From positions 1 to 40,688 of IMG/VR virus record IMGVR_UViG_3300046328_000109: 40,688 bases of DNA. One strand, 5' to 3'. Shown piece after piece: positions 15,928 through 22,755 of this stretch. A program made the translations under genes and the position numbers. This DNA comes from a virus. Every line of letters begins with the position of its first letter. The first letter of the stretch is position 1. The notes under the pieces were generated by a model. It had not been told where the DNA came from and made no database searches. It worked only from the letters and a program-made list of their open reading frames with translations.

Positions 15928-16146
15928 TTATAATATGGATACTTTATTAATGGATTCTCTATTATGGTGAAAAACATAATCAAGTACAATTTGACTACGC
16001 AAAAATCTATTATCATAAAAAGTAGAACCTAAATCACATAGTTCCATAATTTCACTATCTGTTAACATATTTTCCAAAATATTGGATAAGATGGGTTTTA
16101 GATATATTGAGTACTTATAACTACTTTCGTTAATTTTGTAAGGCAT
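15928..16146 (-). CDS. Small tandem-family protein, copy 4 (72 aa)
   Basis: Shares the family core YKYSIYLKPILSNILENM (residues 10-27), then TDSEIMEL. The C-terminal QIVLDYVFHHN corresponds to the D-I/I-D strand of the other copies. Spaced 11 bases from copy 3 and 17 from copy 5. No catalytic or metal-binding pattern; function unknown. Confidence 0.65.
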   Translation of the reverse strand: MPYKINESSYKYSIYLKPILSNILENMLTDSEIMELCDLGSTFYDNRFLRSQIVLDYVFHHNRESINKVSIL

Positions 16147-16157
16147 TGGTTATATCA

Positions 16158-16343
16158 TTAAAATGGTAAATCGTTTATTTTATATTTTAATCTAATATCG
16201 TTAAAATATGCCACATAATATCTATATTCAACAAAATTATTAAATTCATCAATCATTATATTTTCAAAAATCGAATTTAAGATTGGCTCTAAATATTGAC
16301 AATATTGATACTCAGGTTTTGAAATCTTAAAGAATGTATCCAT
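16158..16343 (-). CDS. Small tandem-family protein, copy 3 (61 aa)
   Basis: The shortest clean copy: KPEYQYCQYLEPILNSIFEN (residues 9-28), then a DEF element, an aromatic strand (YRYYVAYF) and N-D-I-R-L-K-Y at the end. It is the best template for the family: Y-x-Y-x-x-Y/H-L-x-P-I-L-N-x-I-x-x-N. Two bases separate it from copy 2. Function unknown. Confidence 0.65.
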   Translation of the reverse strand: MDTFFKISKPEYQYCQYLEPILNSIFENIMIDEFNNFVEYRYYVAYFNDIRLKYKINDLPF

Positions 16344-16345
16344 AA

Positions 16346-16546
16346 CTAAAACATAATATGATAATCCATCTCAATATCATTAAAAAATGTGCGATATGTT
16401 CTAACATTATATTTAATAAAAACATAATCCAATTCATCATCGGGCATATTTATTAAAATTTTATTTAATATAGGATATAAATACATTGAATAGCCGTAAT
16501 CTATATCTTTATTGCAAATTTGATAATATGCTACTCTCTTGTTCAT
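16346..16546 (-). CDS. Small tandem-family protein, copy 2 (66 aa)
   Basis: Start placed at ATG 16546 (MNKRVAYYQI), because the in-frame ATG at 16579 would deepen the overlap with copy 1. Even so it overlaps copy 1 by 38 bases, unlike the 2-17-base gaps elsewhere in the array. The core is YGYSMYLYPILNKILINMPD, then D-E-L and a C-terminal FFNDIEMDYHI matching copy 3. Function unknown. Confidence 0.6.
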   Translation of the reverse strand: MNKRVAYYQICNKDIDYGYSMYLYPILNKILINMPDDELDYVFIKYNVRTYRTFFNDIEMDYHIMF

Positions 16547-16697
16547 TATTATATAGGATTCCACAAATAAAATGATCACCTTTACTTATTGACACATTTA
16601 ATTCAGAATATTGAATATTTATTAATATCTGATTTAAGATTTCTTTCACATATTGAGAATAAATGAATTTACCTTCTGCGACTTTTAAAACAAGCAT
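16509..16697 (-). CDS. Small tandem-family protein, copy 1 (62 aa)
   Basis: First copy after the host-type promoter. ATG 16697 (MLVLKVAEGK) is preferred to an in-frame GTG at 16703. The core is FIYSQYVKEILNQILINIQY then S-E-L. The C-terminus diverges (ILYNNEQESS) and lacks the final aromatic N-D-I strand of copies 2 and 3, while its end overlaps the next gene by 38 bases. This may mean the copy is truncated or frameshifted at its 3' end. Confidence 0.55.
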   Translation of the reverse strand: MLVLKVAEGKFIYSQYVKEILNQILINIQYSELNVSISKGDHFICGILYNNEQESSILSNLQ

Positions 16698-16754
16698 ATG
16701 CACTATTTTAATTCATGTTTATGATATTTTTTACCCATGTGTGATTTTAAAACC

Positions 16755-16788
16755 CAAATCTAAAACATTTTTTTTAAAAATACAACAA
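16755..16788 (-). promoter_or_regulatory. Bacteroidota-type promoter for the small-paralogue/CCA operon
   Basis: On the coding strand a TTG (16785-16783) is followed after exactly 20 bases by TAGATTTG (16762-16755), matching the Bacteroidota primary-sigma consensus TTG-N19-21-TAnnTTTG. It lies in the 94-base gap before the first small paralogue, the only long gap in this stretch. The leader also holds an 11-codon ATG reading frame (16738-16703) that may be chance. Host RNA polymerase could therefore transcribe this operon without phage late factors. Confidence 0.7.
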
Positions 16789-16791
16789 TCA

Positions 16792-17355
16792 TTAATTATT
16801 TTCAATAATATTGAAATAAGATCCACCAGCATAGTTTATTAAATCATTTAAATTTGTTGCTGTGGCTATTCTATAATGGTTTTCAAACACTGATATTGAT
16901 TGTCTATCAACATCAATATCACTATCTACCCTAGAATCATCGGTCAGGTTAACATTTTTATCTTCAACGACAATATTTGTGCTATATGAATTTAAAGCTG
17001 TCAGACCGCTTGAATAGTAGGTAAAAACGGTAGTTGCACTGTAATCTACATAATTAATTCCACCAATCCAATAAGATATTGTTGAACCTGTTGAATCATT
17101 ATATACAACACCATCCGAAGTGGATGAACCAGTTAATACATATTTTTGTGAAATATCATCAGATATTGTATATTTCTCAAGTTCAATCAATCTAGAATCG
17201 GTATAGCCAGTTATTTTATTAACAAGTGTAGTTCCAGTTGTTCCAGAACCAACAATTGAAAATAACCCAACATTATCATATTTTTGGGTTAATCCAAAAT
17301 TGATATAATATGTTGTACCTGAACTATATTGAATTGCATATTTAATCATTTCCAC
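16792..17355 (-). CDS. Probable baseplate/tail structural protein (187 aa)
   Basis: 187 residues, rich in Thr, Ser, Gly and Tyr, with alternating hydrophobic strands. The C-terminal section VDSDIDVDRQSISVFENHYR followed by NDLINYAGGSYFNII matches a pattern (I-x-R-x-x-I-S-V-F-E-x-H-x-R ... N-Y-G-x-G-Y-F-N-I) seen in structural proteins beside the baseplate wedge genes of large Bacteroidetes phages. It follows the gp6-like gene after 10 bases and so belongs to the baseplate operon driven from the late motif at 19636. No enzyme motif. A second in-frame ATG two codons in is an alternative start. Confidence 0.65.
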   Translation of the reverse strand: MEMIKYAIQYSSGTTYYINFGLTQKYDNVGLFSIVGSGTTGTTLVNKITGYTDSRLIELEKYTISDDISQKYVLTGSSTSDGVVYNDSTGSTISYWIGGINYVDYSATTVFTYYSSGLTALNSYSTNIVVEDKNVNLTDDSRVDSDIDVDRQSISVFENHYRIATATNLNDLINYAGGSYFNIIENN

Positions 17356-17365
17356 TTTAAATTAA

Positions 17366-19210
17366 TTAACCAAGTAATTGATTCTTTTTATTTATAAAGA
17401 CTCTAATATCTTTTTGTGGGTATTTGATTTCAAACATGGAATCTTCCACTGAATATATTGTGTTATTTATTAATTGAACTTCTCTGGTTGTATCATTAAC
17501 ATAAGCCATTTCTATTTCATTTAATGAGTAACCATTACCGACCTTATTATATATTTTATATGATATGACGTTAATAACGCCATTAATATCATTAACCATT
17601 TTAATTAAATCACCAACAAATATATCTTCGTTTATTTGTCTATTATTAATATCGAAATAATTTGATATTGTTCTAATAACCAAGTTGGCGATTTCATTTT
17701 GATTATTATTATCACTTATATATAGTGTAAAATCAAATGATAGATTGAATACTTTTCCATCTCTAACTTCAACATAATCATTTATCATTCTATACTTTTT
17801 TAAGTATTCAGCAATATTTTGTTTTAATATTGTTGTGCTACTATTATCCAATGTACCATCAGCACCCAATCCAATAATTGGTATTACCACTTTATTATCT
17901 GCTTTAAATGCATTTAATCTAAATGGCGCACCAAATTTCCCAGGCATCTGATAAACCCTTGATAAATAATCTTCAATAGTAACACATCTATTTTGTGCTG
18001 AAAAATTATATGAAATCAATTTTCTGATTTGTTCAATTGACAAATCATCAGAACCACCAATTGCTGGTATTGGATTATTTGTTTTTAAACTTCTATTAAC
18101 TAATCTATTAAAATCTTCTCTTCTACCATTAACAACCATACTATAATTTCCAGTGGTTGTTAATACATTAGCACCAACATTTGATGCTGCACCACCACCA
18201 GTTCTATATCTAATAAACATTGTTGTATTACCTCTTGGCATTTCACCCAATGAAGTATTGTTTAGATAGTTTTGCAAGAAGTTAACTGATCCAAATCCAA
18301 CACTATTTATTGCTTCATTAAATAAATCCAAATCTGGATTACCACCACCAAATATTAATTTACAAAATCCATTTTCACTATATTCTTTTATAAATTTCTT
18401 TGTCGTTTCCAAATATACACCAGATTTAATTCCAGATGAACCAGATAAACCAATTGAACCATTTTCAACAAAAATCTTTTGTTCAGCTAAATAATCAACT
18501 TCATAAAATCTATTGTCTGGATCGAAAAAATCAGTCAATGCTGGATTTGTACTATAATTAACACCATTCAATACAATAACTTGTTCAATTGATAATACAT
18601 CATCATCTGGTAATATAACTTCCATAAATTGAACAGACTCTTCTGGTCTAATTACTTTTTTAAATATGGATACTGCACCATTATATACAACCTCTCTTTT
18701 TGTTAATGTATAATTTTGAATTATATTATTTGAATTAAAATTGGGAACAATCGTTCTATTTGCTGTTCCAAAGTTTGATGTTGGTGAAGAAAAATCAATA
18801 TCATCAATCGTTTCAAATGTCTTTCCACCTCCCAATATTTGAGCACCCATTTTTAGGATTGGTAAATATTCGGTATCAAATGAATCACCATTTGTTGGAA
18901 CTGTAACCGAAAAATCAACAACAGTTACTGATGCTCTTTTTGATGGAATATTGAATCCCATATTCTTTGCCAATGCAAATAATGATTTTCTTTGTTGTGC
19001 ATATTCCAATTGGGTTTCTTGAAAAGCCCTATCGGTATTGATTGATAAGTTATTTCCAACAGCAGCACATAAATCTATTAATAATGATCCAATTGAACTA
19101 TCAGAAAATGATGATAATGTCTCTGGATAATATTGTTTTATGTAATCATATAATTCTTGTCTTATCTGACCAAATGTTCTTTTATTATAATTTATTCTAT
19201 TATCTGCCAT
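17366..19210 (-). CDS. Baseplate wedge protein (T4 gp6 / baseplate-J-like)
   Basis: 614 residues, close to T4 gp6 in length. The N-terminus follows the gp6/J-like signature: TFGQIRQELYDYIKQYYPE, SDSSIGSLLIDLCAAVG, NLSINTDRAFQETQLEYAQQ and then LAKNMGFNIPSKRAS. Further on there are GNTTMFIRYRTGGG and AQNRCVTIEDYLSRVYQMPG, typical of the domain that repeats around the baseplate wedge. The protein would form the inner wedge ring that holds the tail tube and triggers sheath contraction. It lies 4 bases after the gp25-like gene, the classic gp25-gp6 order. Confidence 0.85.
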   Translation of the reverse strand: MADNRINYNKRTFGQIRQELYDYIKQYYPETLSSFSDSSIGSLLIDLCAAVGNNLSINTDRAFQETQLEYAQQRKSLFALAKNMGFNIPSKRASVTVVDFSVTVPTNGDSFDTEYLPILKMGAQILGGGKTFETIDDIDFSSPTSNFGTANRTIVPNFNSNNIIQNYTLTKREVVYNGAVSIFKKVIRPEESVQFMEVILPDDDVLSIEQVIVLNGVNYSTNPALTDFFDPDNRFYEVDYLAEQKIFVENGSIGLSGSSGIKSGVYLETTKKFIKEYSENGFCKLIFGGGNPDLDLFNEAINSVGFGSVNFLQNYLNNTSLGEMPRGNTTMFIRYRTGGGAASNVGANVLTTTGNYSMVVNGRREDFNRLVNRSLKTNNPIPAIGGSDDLSIEQIRKLISYNFSAQNRCVTIEDYLSRVYQMPGKFGAPFRLNAFKADNKVVIPIIGLGADGTLDNSSTTILKQNIAEYLKKYRMINDYVEVRDGKVFNLSFDFTLYISDNNNQNEIANLVIRTISNYFDINNRQINEDIFVGDLIKMVNDINGVINVISYKIYNKVGNGYSLNEIEMAYVNDTTREVQLINNTIYSVEDSMFEIKYPQKDIRVFINKKNQLLG

Positions 19211-19214
19211 TTTT

Positions 19215-19619
19215 TTAAGTTGTAACTGTTATTGTTATTTGATCAGTTTCTTCAAACACATCCTCGGAATATGTAAAATCAACTTGCATCCTAACCTCAT
19301 TTTCTTTGATTGGTGTTCCATTCTCATCCTCCAATGTGTAAAACAATATTTTATTTATTGTCAATTGTGGAATGTATTTTTTTATTGTGTTTTTAAAATC
19401 TTCTTGGATTGATTGAAATGTATTCTCATCCTTCTGCTCAAAAAAGAATTTCTTTAGATTAATACCATAATCTGGCATGTAATATCTCTCACCACGATCA
19501 GTTAATAACAATAAATATAAATTAGATCTCAAAGCATCCTTGGATAACTTATTGGTCTTAAATAGAAAGTTCTTCTCATTGTCATCTTGAAAAGGAAATG
19601 CAATATTTATATTCTTCAT
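19215..19619 (-). CDS. Baseplate wedge protein (T4 gp25-like)
   Basis: 134 residues, the usual size of gp25/GPW proteins. It has KDALRSNLYLLLLTDRGERY (helix, then strand with the T-x-R-G-E-R signature), MPDYGINLKKFFFE and a C-terminal EVRMQVDFTY strand. Family members join the sheath to the baseplate and start sheath assembly; the historical lysozyme label is not supported by catalytic residues here. It is the first gene of the baseplate operon, with a late motif 16 bases upstream and a terminator before that. Confidence 0.85.
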   Translation of the reverse strand: MKNINIAFPFQDDNEKNFLFKTNKLSKDALRSNLYLLLLTDRGERYYMPDYGINLKKFFFEQKDENTFQSIQEDFKNTIKKYIPQLTINKILFYTLEDENGTPIKENEVRMQVDFTYSEDVFEETDQITITVTT

Positions 19620-19635
19620 TATTAAATTCTTTCAT

Positions 19636-19643
19636 ATAAATAG
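19636..19643 (-). promoter_or_regulatory. Late-promoter motif (site 6)
   Basis: Coding strand GCTATTTATATGAAAG, 16 bases before the gp25-like start at 19619 and just after the terminator at 19652-19686. It differs from the other copies in having G instead of A before CTATTTAT. Confidence 0.75.
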
Positions 19644-19651
19644 CACTAAAT

Positions 19652-19686
19652 AAAAAATCCCTACCACAATTAAGTAATAGGGATTT
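19652..19686 (-). terminator. Rho-independent terminator before the baseplate operon
   Basis: On the minus strand a 9-bp stem AAATCCCTA/TAGGGATTT with a 14-base loop and a T-rich tail. It sits 18 bases after the stop of the gene at 19704-20168 and insulates the baseplate operon from it. Confidence 0.85.
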
Positions 19687-19703
19687 GATTTATATTATAA
19701 ATT

Positions 19704-20168
19704 TTATACTATTGGTTTAACAATGAAATTTGGATTGAGGCTTACGTTATAATCTTCTAGATATGATCTATCATAATATGAATTTCTTATACGATCAAAA
19801 TTAACATTAACATTACCAATTGTTTTTTGAATCACGTGTTGAATATTTGTGCGGATTACAGTTAAGAATAATTTAACCGCTATCTGTTTTGATAATCCAA
19901 AAATTATACTTAAAGAACATATTGGTTCATCATATGTAGTAATAAATATTGAATCAAAGTAAATTGTTATCTTAAACTGAATTGTATCATTTTTCAAAAA
20001 ATAAACACTCTTTGGATCTGGACTTACTACCTTTTCAGCAATGTGTGTGCAATCATTCCATAAATCCAAAATATGTTCTCTAATATAATAATTATATGTA
20101 AATTCATCAGCCATTAGATTTGGCCCAATATGTTCAATATATATTTGATTTATGTAATTACAAAGCAT
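19704..20168 (-). CDS. 'YINxIY' paralogue family protein (154 aa)
   Basis: Starts MLCNYINQIYIEHIGPNLMA, then DEFTYNYYIREHILDLWNDC, the fullest version of the family start shared with 1-109, 21147-21692 and 35064-35507. The middle holds aromatic strands around a D-x-Y-F-D-S-type element, and the C-terminus is Asn-rich. No known catalytic pattern. It follows the nucleotidyltransferase-like gene after 5 bases and is closed by a terminator, so it ends the operon that begins near 24 kb or 23.5 kb. Function unknown. Confidence 0.65.
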   Translation of the reverse strand: MLCNYINQIYIEHIGPNLMADEFTYNYYIREHILDLWNDCTHIAEKVVSPDPKSVYFLKNDTIQFKITIYFDSIFITTYDEPICSLSIIFGLSKQIAVKLFLTVIRTNIQHVIQKTIGNVNVNFDRIRNSYYDRSYLEDYNVSLNPNFIVKPIV

Positions 20169-20173
20169 ATTAA

Positions 20174-20719
20174 TTAAAATGGTAAATCATCAATTATAGT
20201 TTCAATCTGAACCAAATCTAGTTTATGTTTTGCTGTTCTATCAGCATATGATCTTTTGGCTAGTATTGCATTATTAACATTTTGGATTCTTATTACTCTT
20301 TTTTTAAATTTAAAAATTGAATGTTGTAATTGTTCTTCGGGTACAGAAAAACAACATATTTTAATGTTTTTCCAAATCATTCCAACTCTTCTGATTTGTT
20401 CACCATTAACATCAGTTGTCGATTCCGAAAATCTATTATTTGAATGTTCGCTTGAAACAACTTCCATTATTCCAATATATGAAACGCTTTGTTCTCTGGA
20501 AACAAAAACATCAATATCATTAATTTTTCTATTTAGTAAACCAACAGCATTTAATGCGATTGAACCACCAAAGACTACATGTGGACAAACAAGTAAAATA
20601 TTGTCCATCGCTTCCAATATTTCTGGTGAAAGAATATTTGGATCATCTAAATTGTTTTTAAAATTCATTTTAATGTTATATTTATCATAATCAAATTCAT
20701 CTGTATTTATATTCATCAT
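20174..20719 (-). CDS. Nucleotidyltransferase-fold protein
   Basis: 181 residues. Residues 49-72 read VVFGGSIALNAVGLLNR followed by NDIDVFV: the G-G-S-x-A-L helix cap and the D-x-D metal pair of the polymerase-beta nucleotidyltransferase superfamily, as in small MNT-type and AbiEii-like enzymes. A basic segment near the end (AILAKRSYADRTAKHKLDL) matches the K-x-x-x-R-x-K-H-x-x-D-L motif of these proteins. Substrate unknown; it could transfer a nucleotide to a protein, RNA or small molecule. It sits between two members of the YINxIY family, overlapping the upstream one by 4 bases, so a functional link with that family is possible. Confidence 0.75.
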   Translation of the reverse strand: MMNINTDEFDYDKYNIKMNFKNNLDDPNILSPEILEAMDNILLVCPHVVFGGSIALNAVGLLNRKINDIDVFVSREQSVSYIGIMEVVSSEHSNNRFSESTTDVNGEQIRRVGMIWKNIKICCFSVPEEQLQHSIFKFKKRVIRIQNVNNAILAKRSYADRTAKHKLDLVQIETIIDDLPF

Positions 20720-21144
20720 TTAATTAATGTTGTTGATTTTAATTTACCACAATGTCTCCATCTAACGGAACTGATATTTGAGTGATAAGTAACGTAAATA
20801 ATTGGTATATATTTTAATAACGCCTTAAAATAATCAACATATTCTGACCAATTATAATAATATGTTTTTGTTAAAAAATATGTAGGTTCTACAAAATCAA
20901 ATGAAAGATATATTGTACTATCGTCAATTAGTTCAAATCCAATATCACCATCATAAAACATGTAAAACTTAGAATTGGGATAATTTTCGTAAACATTTAT
21001 AGAAATAATTCTATTGTTAATATAATGTTCAATATGTAATGTTATTAATCTATTATATTTATATTCACTATTATTTTCTAAATTATCAATAATATGGTTA
21101 ACATAAATATCAAAAATATAATCAGAAACCATCGTCATATTCAT
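20716..21144 (-). CDS. Divergent 'YINxIY' family member (142 aa)
   Basis: The N-terminal MVSDYIFDIYVNHIIDNL keeps the Y-I-x-x-I-Y-x-x-x-I spacing of the family but lacks D-E-F. The start could be the first Met (21144) or the fifth (MVSDYI). The middle has several aromatic strands (FYMFYDGDIGFEL, YLSFDFVEPTYF) and no catalytic pattern. It overlaps the nucleotidyltransferase-like gene by 4 bases (ATGA) and lies 2 bases after the family member carrying the GC-rich insertion, giving a tight pair of paralogues. Confidence 0.6.
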   Translation of the reverse strand: MNMTMVSDYIFDIYVNHIIDNLENNSEYKYNRLITLHIEHYINNRIISINVYENYPNSKFYMFYDGDIGFELIDDSTIYLSFDFVEPTYFLTKTYYYNWSEYVDYFKALLKYIPIIYVTYHSNISSVRWRHCGKLKSTTLIK

Positions 21145-21146
21145 AA

Positions 21147-21692
21147 TTAAATCTTAACGTTATTCGCCCTGCTTTGCAGGGATTCGTATTCTCGTAAAAT
21201 CGAAAGACGGCCACCCGTAAACGAGTACGAATCCCGAAAAGCGCAGTAGTAGGACGAGAAACCGACCCCACCATTCGCATTATTCAGTAATATATTTTCA
21301 TTGATATTATCAGATTGAATATTTGCTGGATTTATTTCATCTATCGTATCCAATACAATCTTCGGTATATTATCCGATGGGAATATTTGATCAAATAATT
21401 GTTTTATTTCTTTATATTGTAGTCCGTGATTTAATAATATATCATACGGCTCTTTATATATGTATATGTAGTTTAAATTATCTGATTTATGATAATAAAT
21501 TTGAAACCATATGATATTATCCTTTACATAAAACAATCTATCTAGATCCGATTTATTTTTTCCAATATGTGTACAATTGTTCCATAAATCCAAATATAGA
21601 TTTTTAATTAGTTCTGAATATAATAATTCATCACCTAATAGTGCTGGATTAATATACTCTTTGTATATGTTGGTTATGTATTTGCTTAACAT
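21147..21692 (-). CDS. 'YINxIY' family member with in-frame GC-rich insertion
   Basis: 181 residues. The start MLSKYITNIYKEYINPALLG, then DELLY and LYLDLWNNCTHIGK, matches the paralogue at 19704-20168. The last 44 residues are unlike the rest: 37 of them come from a 111-bp GC-rich segment (21162-21278). Removing it would rejoin the sequence as ...LLN-AN-NVKI-stop with the frame intact, so the ancestral protein was probably about 144 residues, near the size of its relatives. Whether the longer protein still works is unknown. It has a 6-base gap from the nucleotidase fusion upstream. Confidence 0.7.
   Translation of the reverse strand: MLSKYITNIYKEYINPALLGDELLYSELIKNLYLDLWNNCTHIGKNKSDLDRLFYVKDNIIWFQIYYHKSDNLNYIYIYKEPYDILLNHGLQYKEIKQLFDQIFPSDNIPKIVLDTIDEINPANIQSDNINENILLNNANGGVGFSSYYCAFRDSYSFTGGRLSILREYESLQSRANNVKI
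21162..21278 (-). mobile_element. 111-bp GC-rich palindromic element inserted in frame
   Basis: The core has 55 G/C in 105 bases against clearly AT-rich surroundings. It is bounded by direct repeats ATTCGC (21162-21167 and 21273-21278), both in the same codon phase. Inside are a long stem GGGATTCGTA (21179-21188)/TACGAATCCC (21226-21235), extended by CTCGT (21191-21195)/ACGAG (21221-21225), an inner hairpin ACGG/CCGT (21207-21218), and an overlapping hairpin CCCTGC-TTT-GCAGGG (21167-21181). The unit is exactly 37 codons. It codes for no transposase, so it would need to be mobilised in trans. By analogy it resembles palindromic elements such as the Rickettsia RPEs that insert into genes without breaking them. 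Confidence 0.6.
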
Positions 21693-21698
21693 ACTATA

Positions 21699-22511
21699 TT
21701 AATTAAACAATTCTGATAATGATTTAATTCTTTTATAACCCACATTATATCTTTGATTATGTGGTGCATCAAACAAATAACAGCAGATACCTGCATTATT
21801 TAATTCAACAAAGTTTTCAAATCTATCATCAACAAAAATGTCAATCCCAGATTGTTTTGCTATATCAACCTTGCTTTGTTCGAATCCAACACAATATACT
21901 GGCATGGTTGGAAATCCATTTTTATCGAGCCATTCTTCAGTCCACTCTTTTGGAATTGATCTTGATGTGATGTAGCAGTGCGGTTCAAAATGAATTTCGT
22001 TTGGATTTGTTTTAACTGGTATAGATAACCAAAATTCCTTATCATCTTTTAATGAATCAAATTTGGATTTTATATCTCTATCAAAATTCCATGTTTCTGG
22101 AACTTCTTGTTTATGATGCTTTGACCAATGACCAACCCAATCCGCTAGGACTTCATCAATATCAAGTCCAATCTTGGGCATTTTTAAATACTTATGATGT
22201 CTATTATCACCTTGTGGATATATCTTGCTGTATTCAACCAAAAATGCTGCATTACACATAACGTGTGCCATGTGATGTGAAAAAGTCTCAGGATCAAAAT
22301 CCTCCCCATTTTCAAATGCTGCTATATGTCTTTTTAATGAAGCAAGTACCTTACTCCAATCCATACCCCTTTTCCAATTGTTAGGTGCATACTTATTTGC
22401 ACCATAAGTCAAAACCTTAACAAATTCTTTTTCAGCAAAATTGGGAATTAAATCATATCTTAATTTACCTTCGTTATAACGAAGTCCACCACCATCTATC
22501 TTATTGCTCAT
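21699..22511 (-). CDS. dATP/dGTP diphosphohydrolase-like domain fused to 5'-nucleotidase-like HAD domain
   Basis: 270 residues in two domains. Residues 1-110 match the phage dATP/dGTP pyrophosphohydrolase N-terminal family: GGLRYNEGKLRYDLIP, LTYGANKYAPNNWKRGM, LKRHIAAFENGEDFDPE and HHMAHVMCNAAFL, with the E/H metal ligands of an all-alpha MazG-type fold. Residues 112-270 form a HAD domain of 5'-nucleotidase type: GLDIDEVLADW (nucleophile Asp-x-Asp), YITSR, and GIDIFVDDRFENF. Together these could turn a dNTP first into dNMP and then into nucleoside, or shape nucleotide pools for phage DNA synthesis. The fusion is a single unbroken frame. It is transcribed with small unknown genes upstream. Confidence 0.8.
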   Translation of the reverse strand: MSNKIDGGGLRYNEGKLRYDLIPNFAEKEFVKVLTYGANKYAPNNWKRGMDWSKVLASLKRHIAAFENGEDFDPETFSHHMAHVMCNAAFLVEYSKIYPQGDNRHHKYLKMPKIGLDIDEVLADWVGHWSKHHKQEVPETWNFDRDIKSKFDSLKDDKEFWLSIPVKTNPNEIHFEPHCYITSRSIPKEWTEEWLDKNGFPTMPVYCVGFEQSKVDIAKQSGIDIFVDDRFENFVELNNAGICCYLFDAPHNQRYNVGYKRIKSLSELFN

Positions 22512-22528
22512 TATTTTTATAATATTAA

Positions 22529-22744
22529 TTAAACAAATCTATATCCAACATAATCACACTGATTGCAATGTATATTTTTTTTTGCTGGAATTGATGTTAA
22601 AGTCATCATTGGATTTGAATCCAATAACTCACTTTTGCATTGTGGGCATTCAACACCATTAGGTTGTGGTGCATTTGAAAATTGATTGCTGAATTGAAAT
22701 GCTTGAGCATTATTTTCTTCTAGCGTTTTTAGTTTCTTTGACAT
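22529..22744 (-). CDS. Small zinc-ribbon protein (71 aa)
   Basis: Two Cys pairs, ECPQCKSEL (about residue 33) and IHCNQCDYVGY (about 59), form a typical four-Cys zinc ribbon. The N-terminal thirty residues are polar and Gln/Asn-rich, probably disordered. Such small ribbons in phages often bind nucleic acid or RNA polymerase, but no partner can be named here. It lies 17 bases before the diphosphohydrolase fusion gene and 11 bases after the next gene. Confidence 0.7.
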   Translation of the reverse strand: MSKKLKTLEENNAQAFQFSNQFSNAPQPNGVECPQCKSELLDSNPMMTLTSIPAKKNIHCNQCDYVGYRFV

Positions 22745-22755
22745 AATTATTATTA

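Noticed and set aside
16703-16738. 11-codon ATG frame in the leader of the small-paralogue operon
   Set aside because: Too short to support as a gene and without a recognisable regulatory pattern; kept only as a remark on the promoter.
20256-20690. Plus-strand frame of 144 codons opposite the nucleotidyltransferase-like gene
   Set aside because: Antisense of a frame with recognisable catalytic motifs; no supporting context.
21162-21278. tRNA gene or integron attC site in the GC-rich segment
   Set aside because: No cloverleaf with a proper T-loop and anticodon arm could be drawn, and the ends do not fit the attC core rules; the symmetric stem and in-frame direct repeats fit an inserted palindromic element better.
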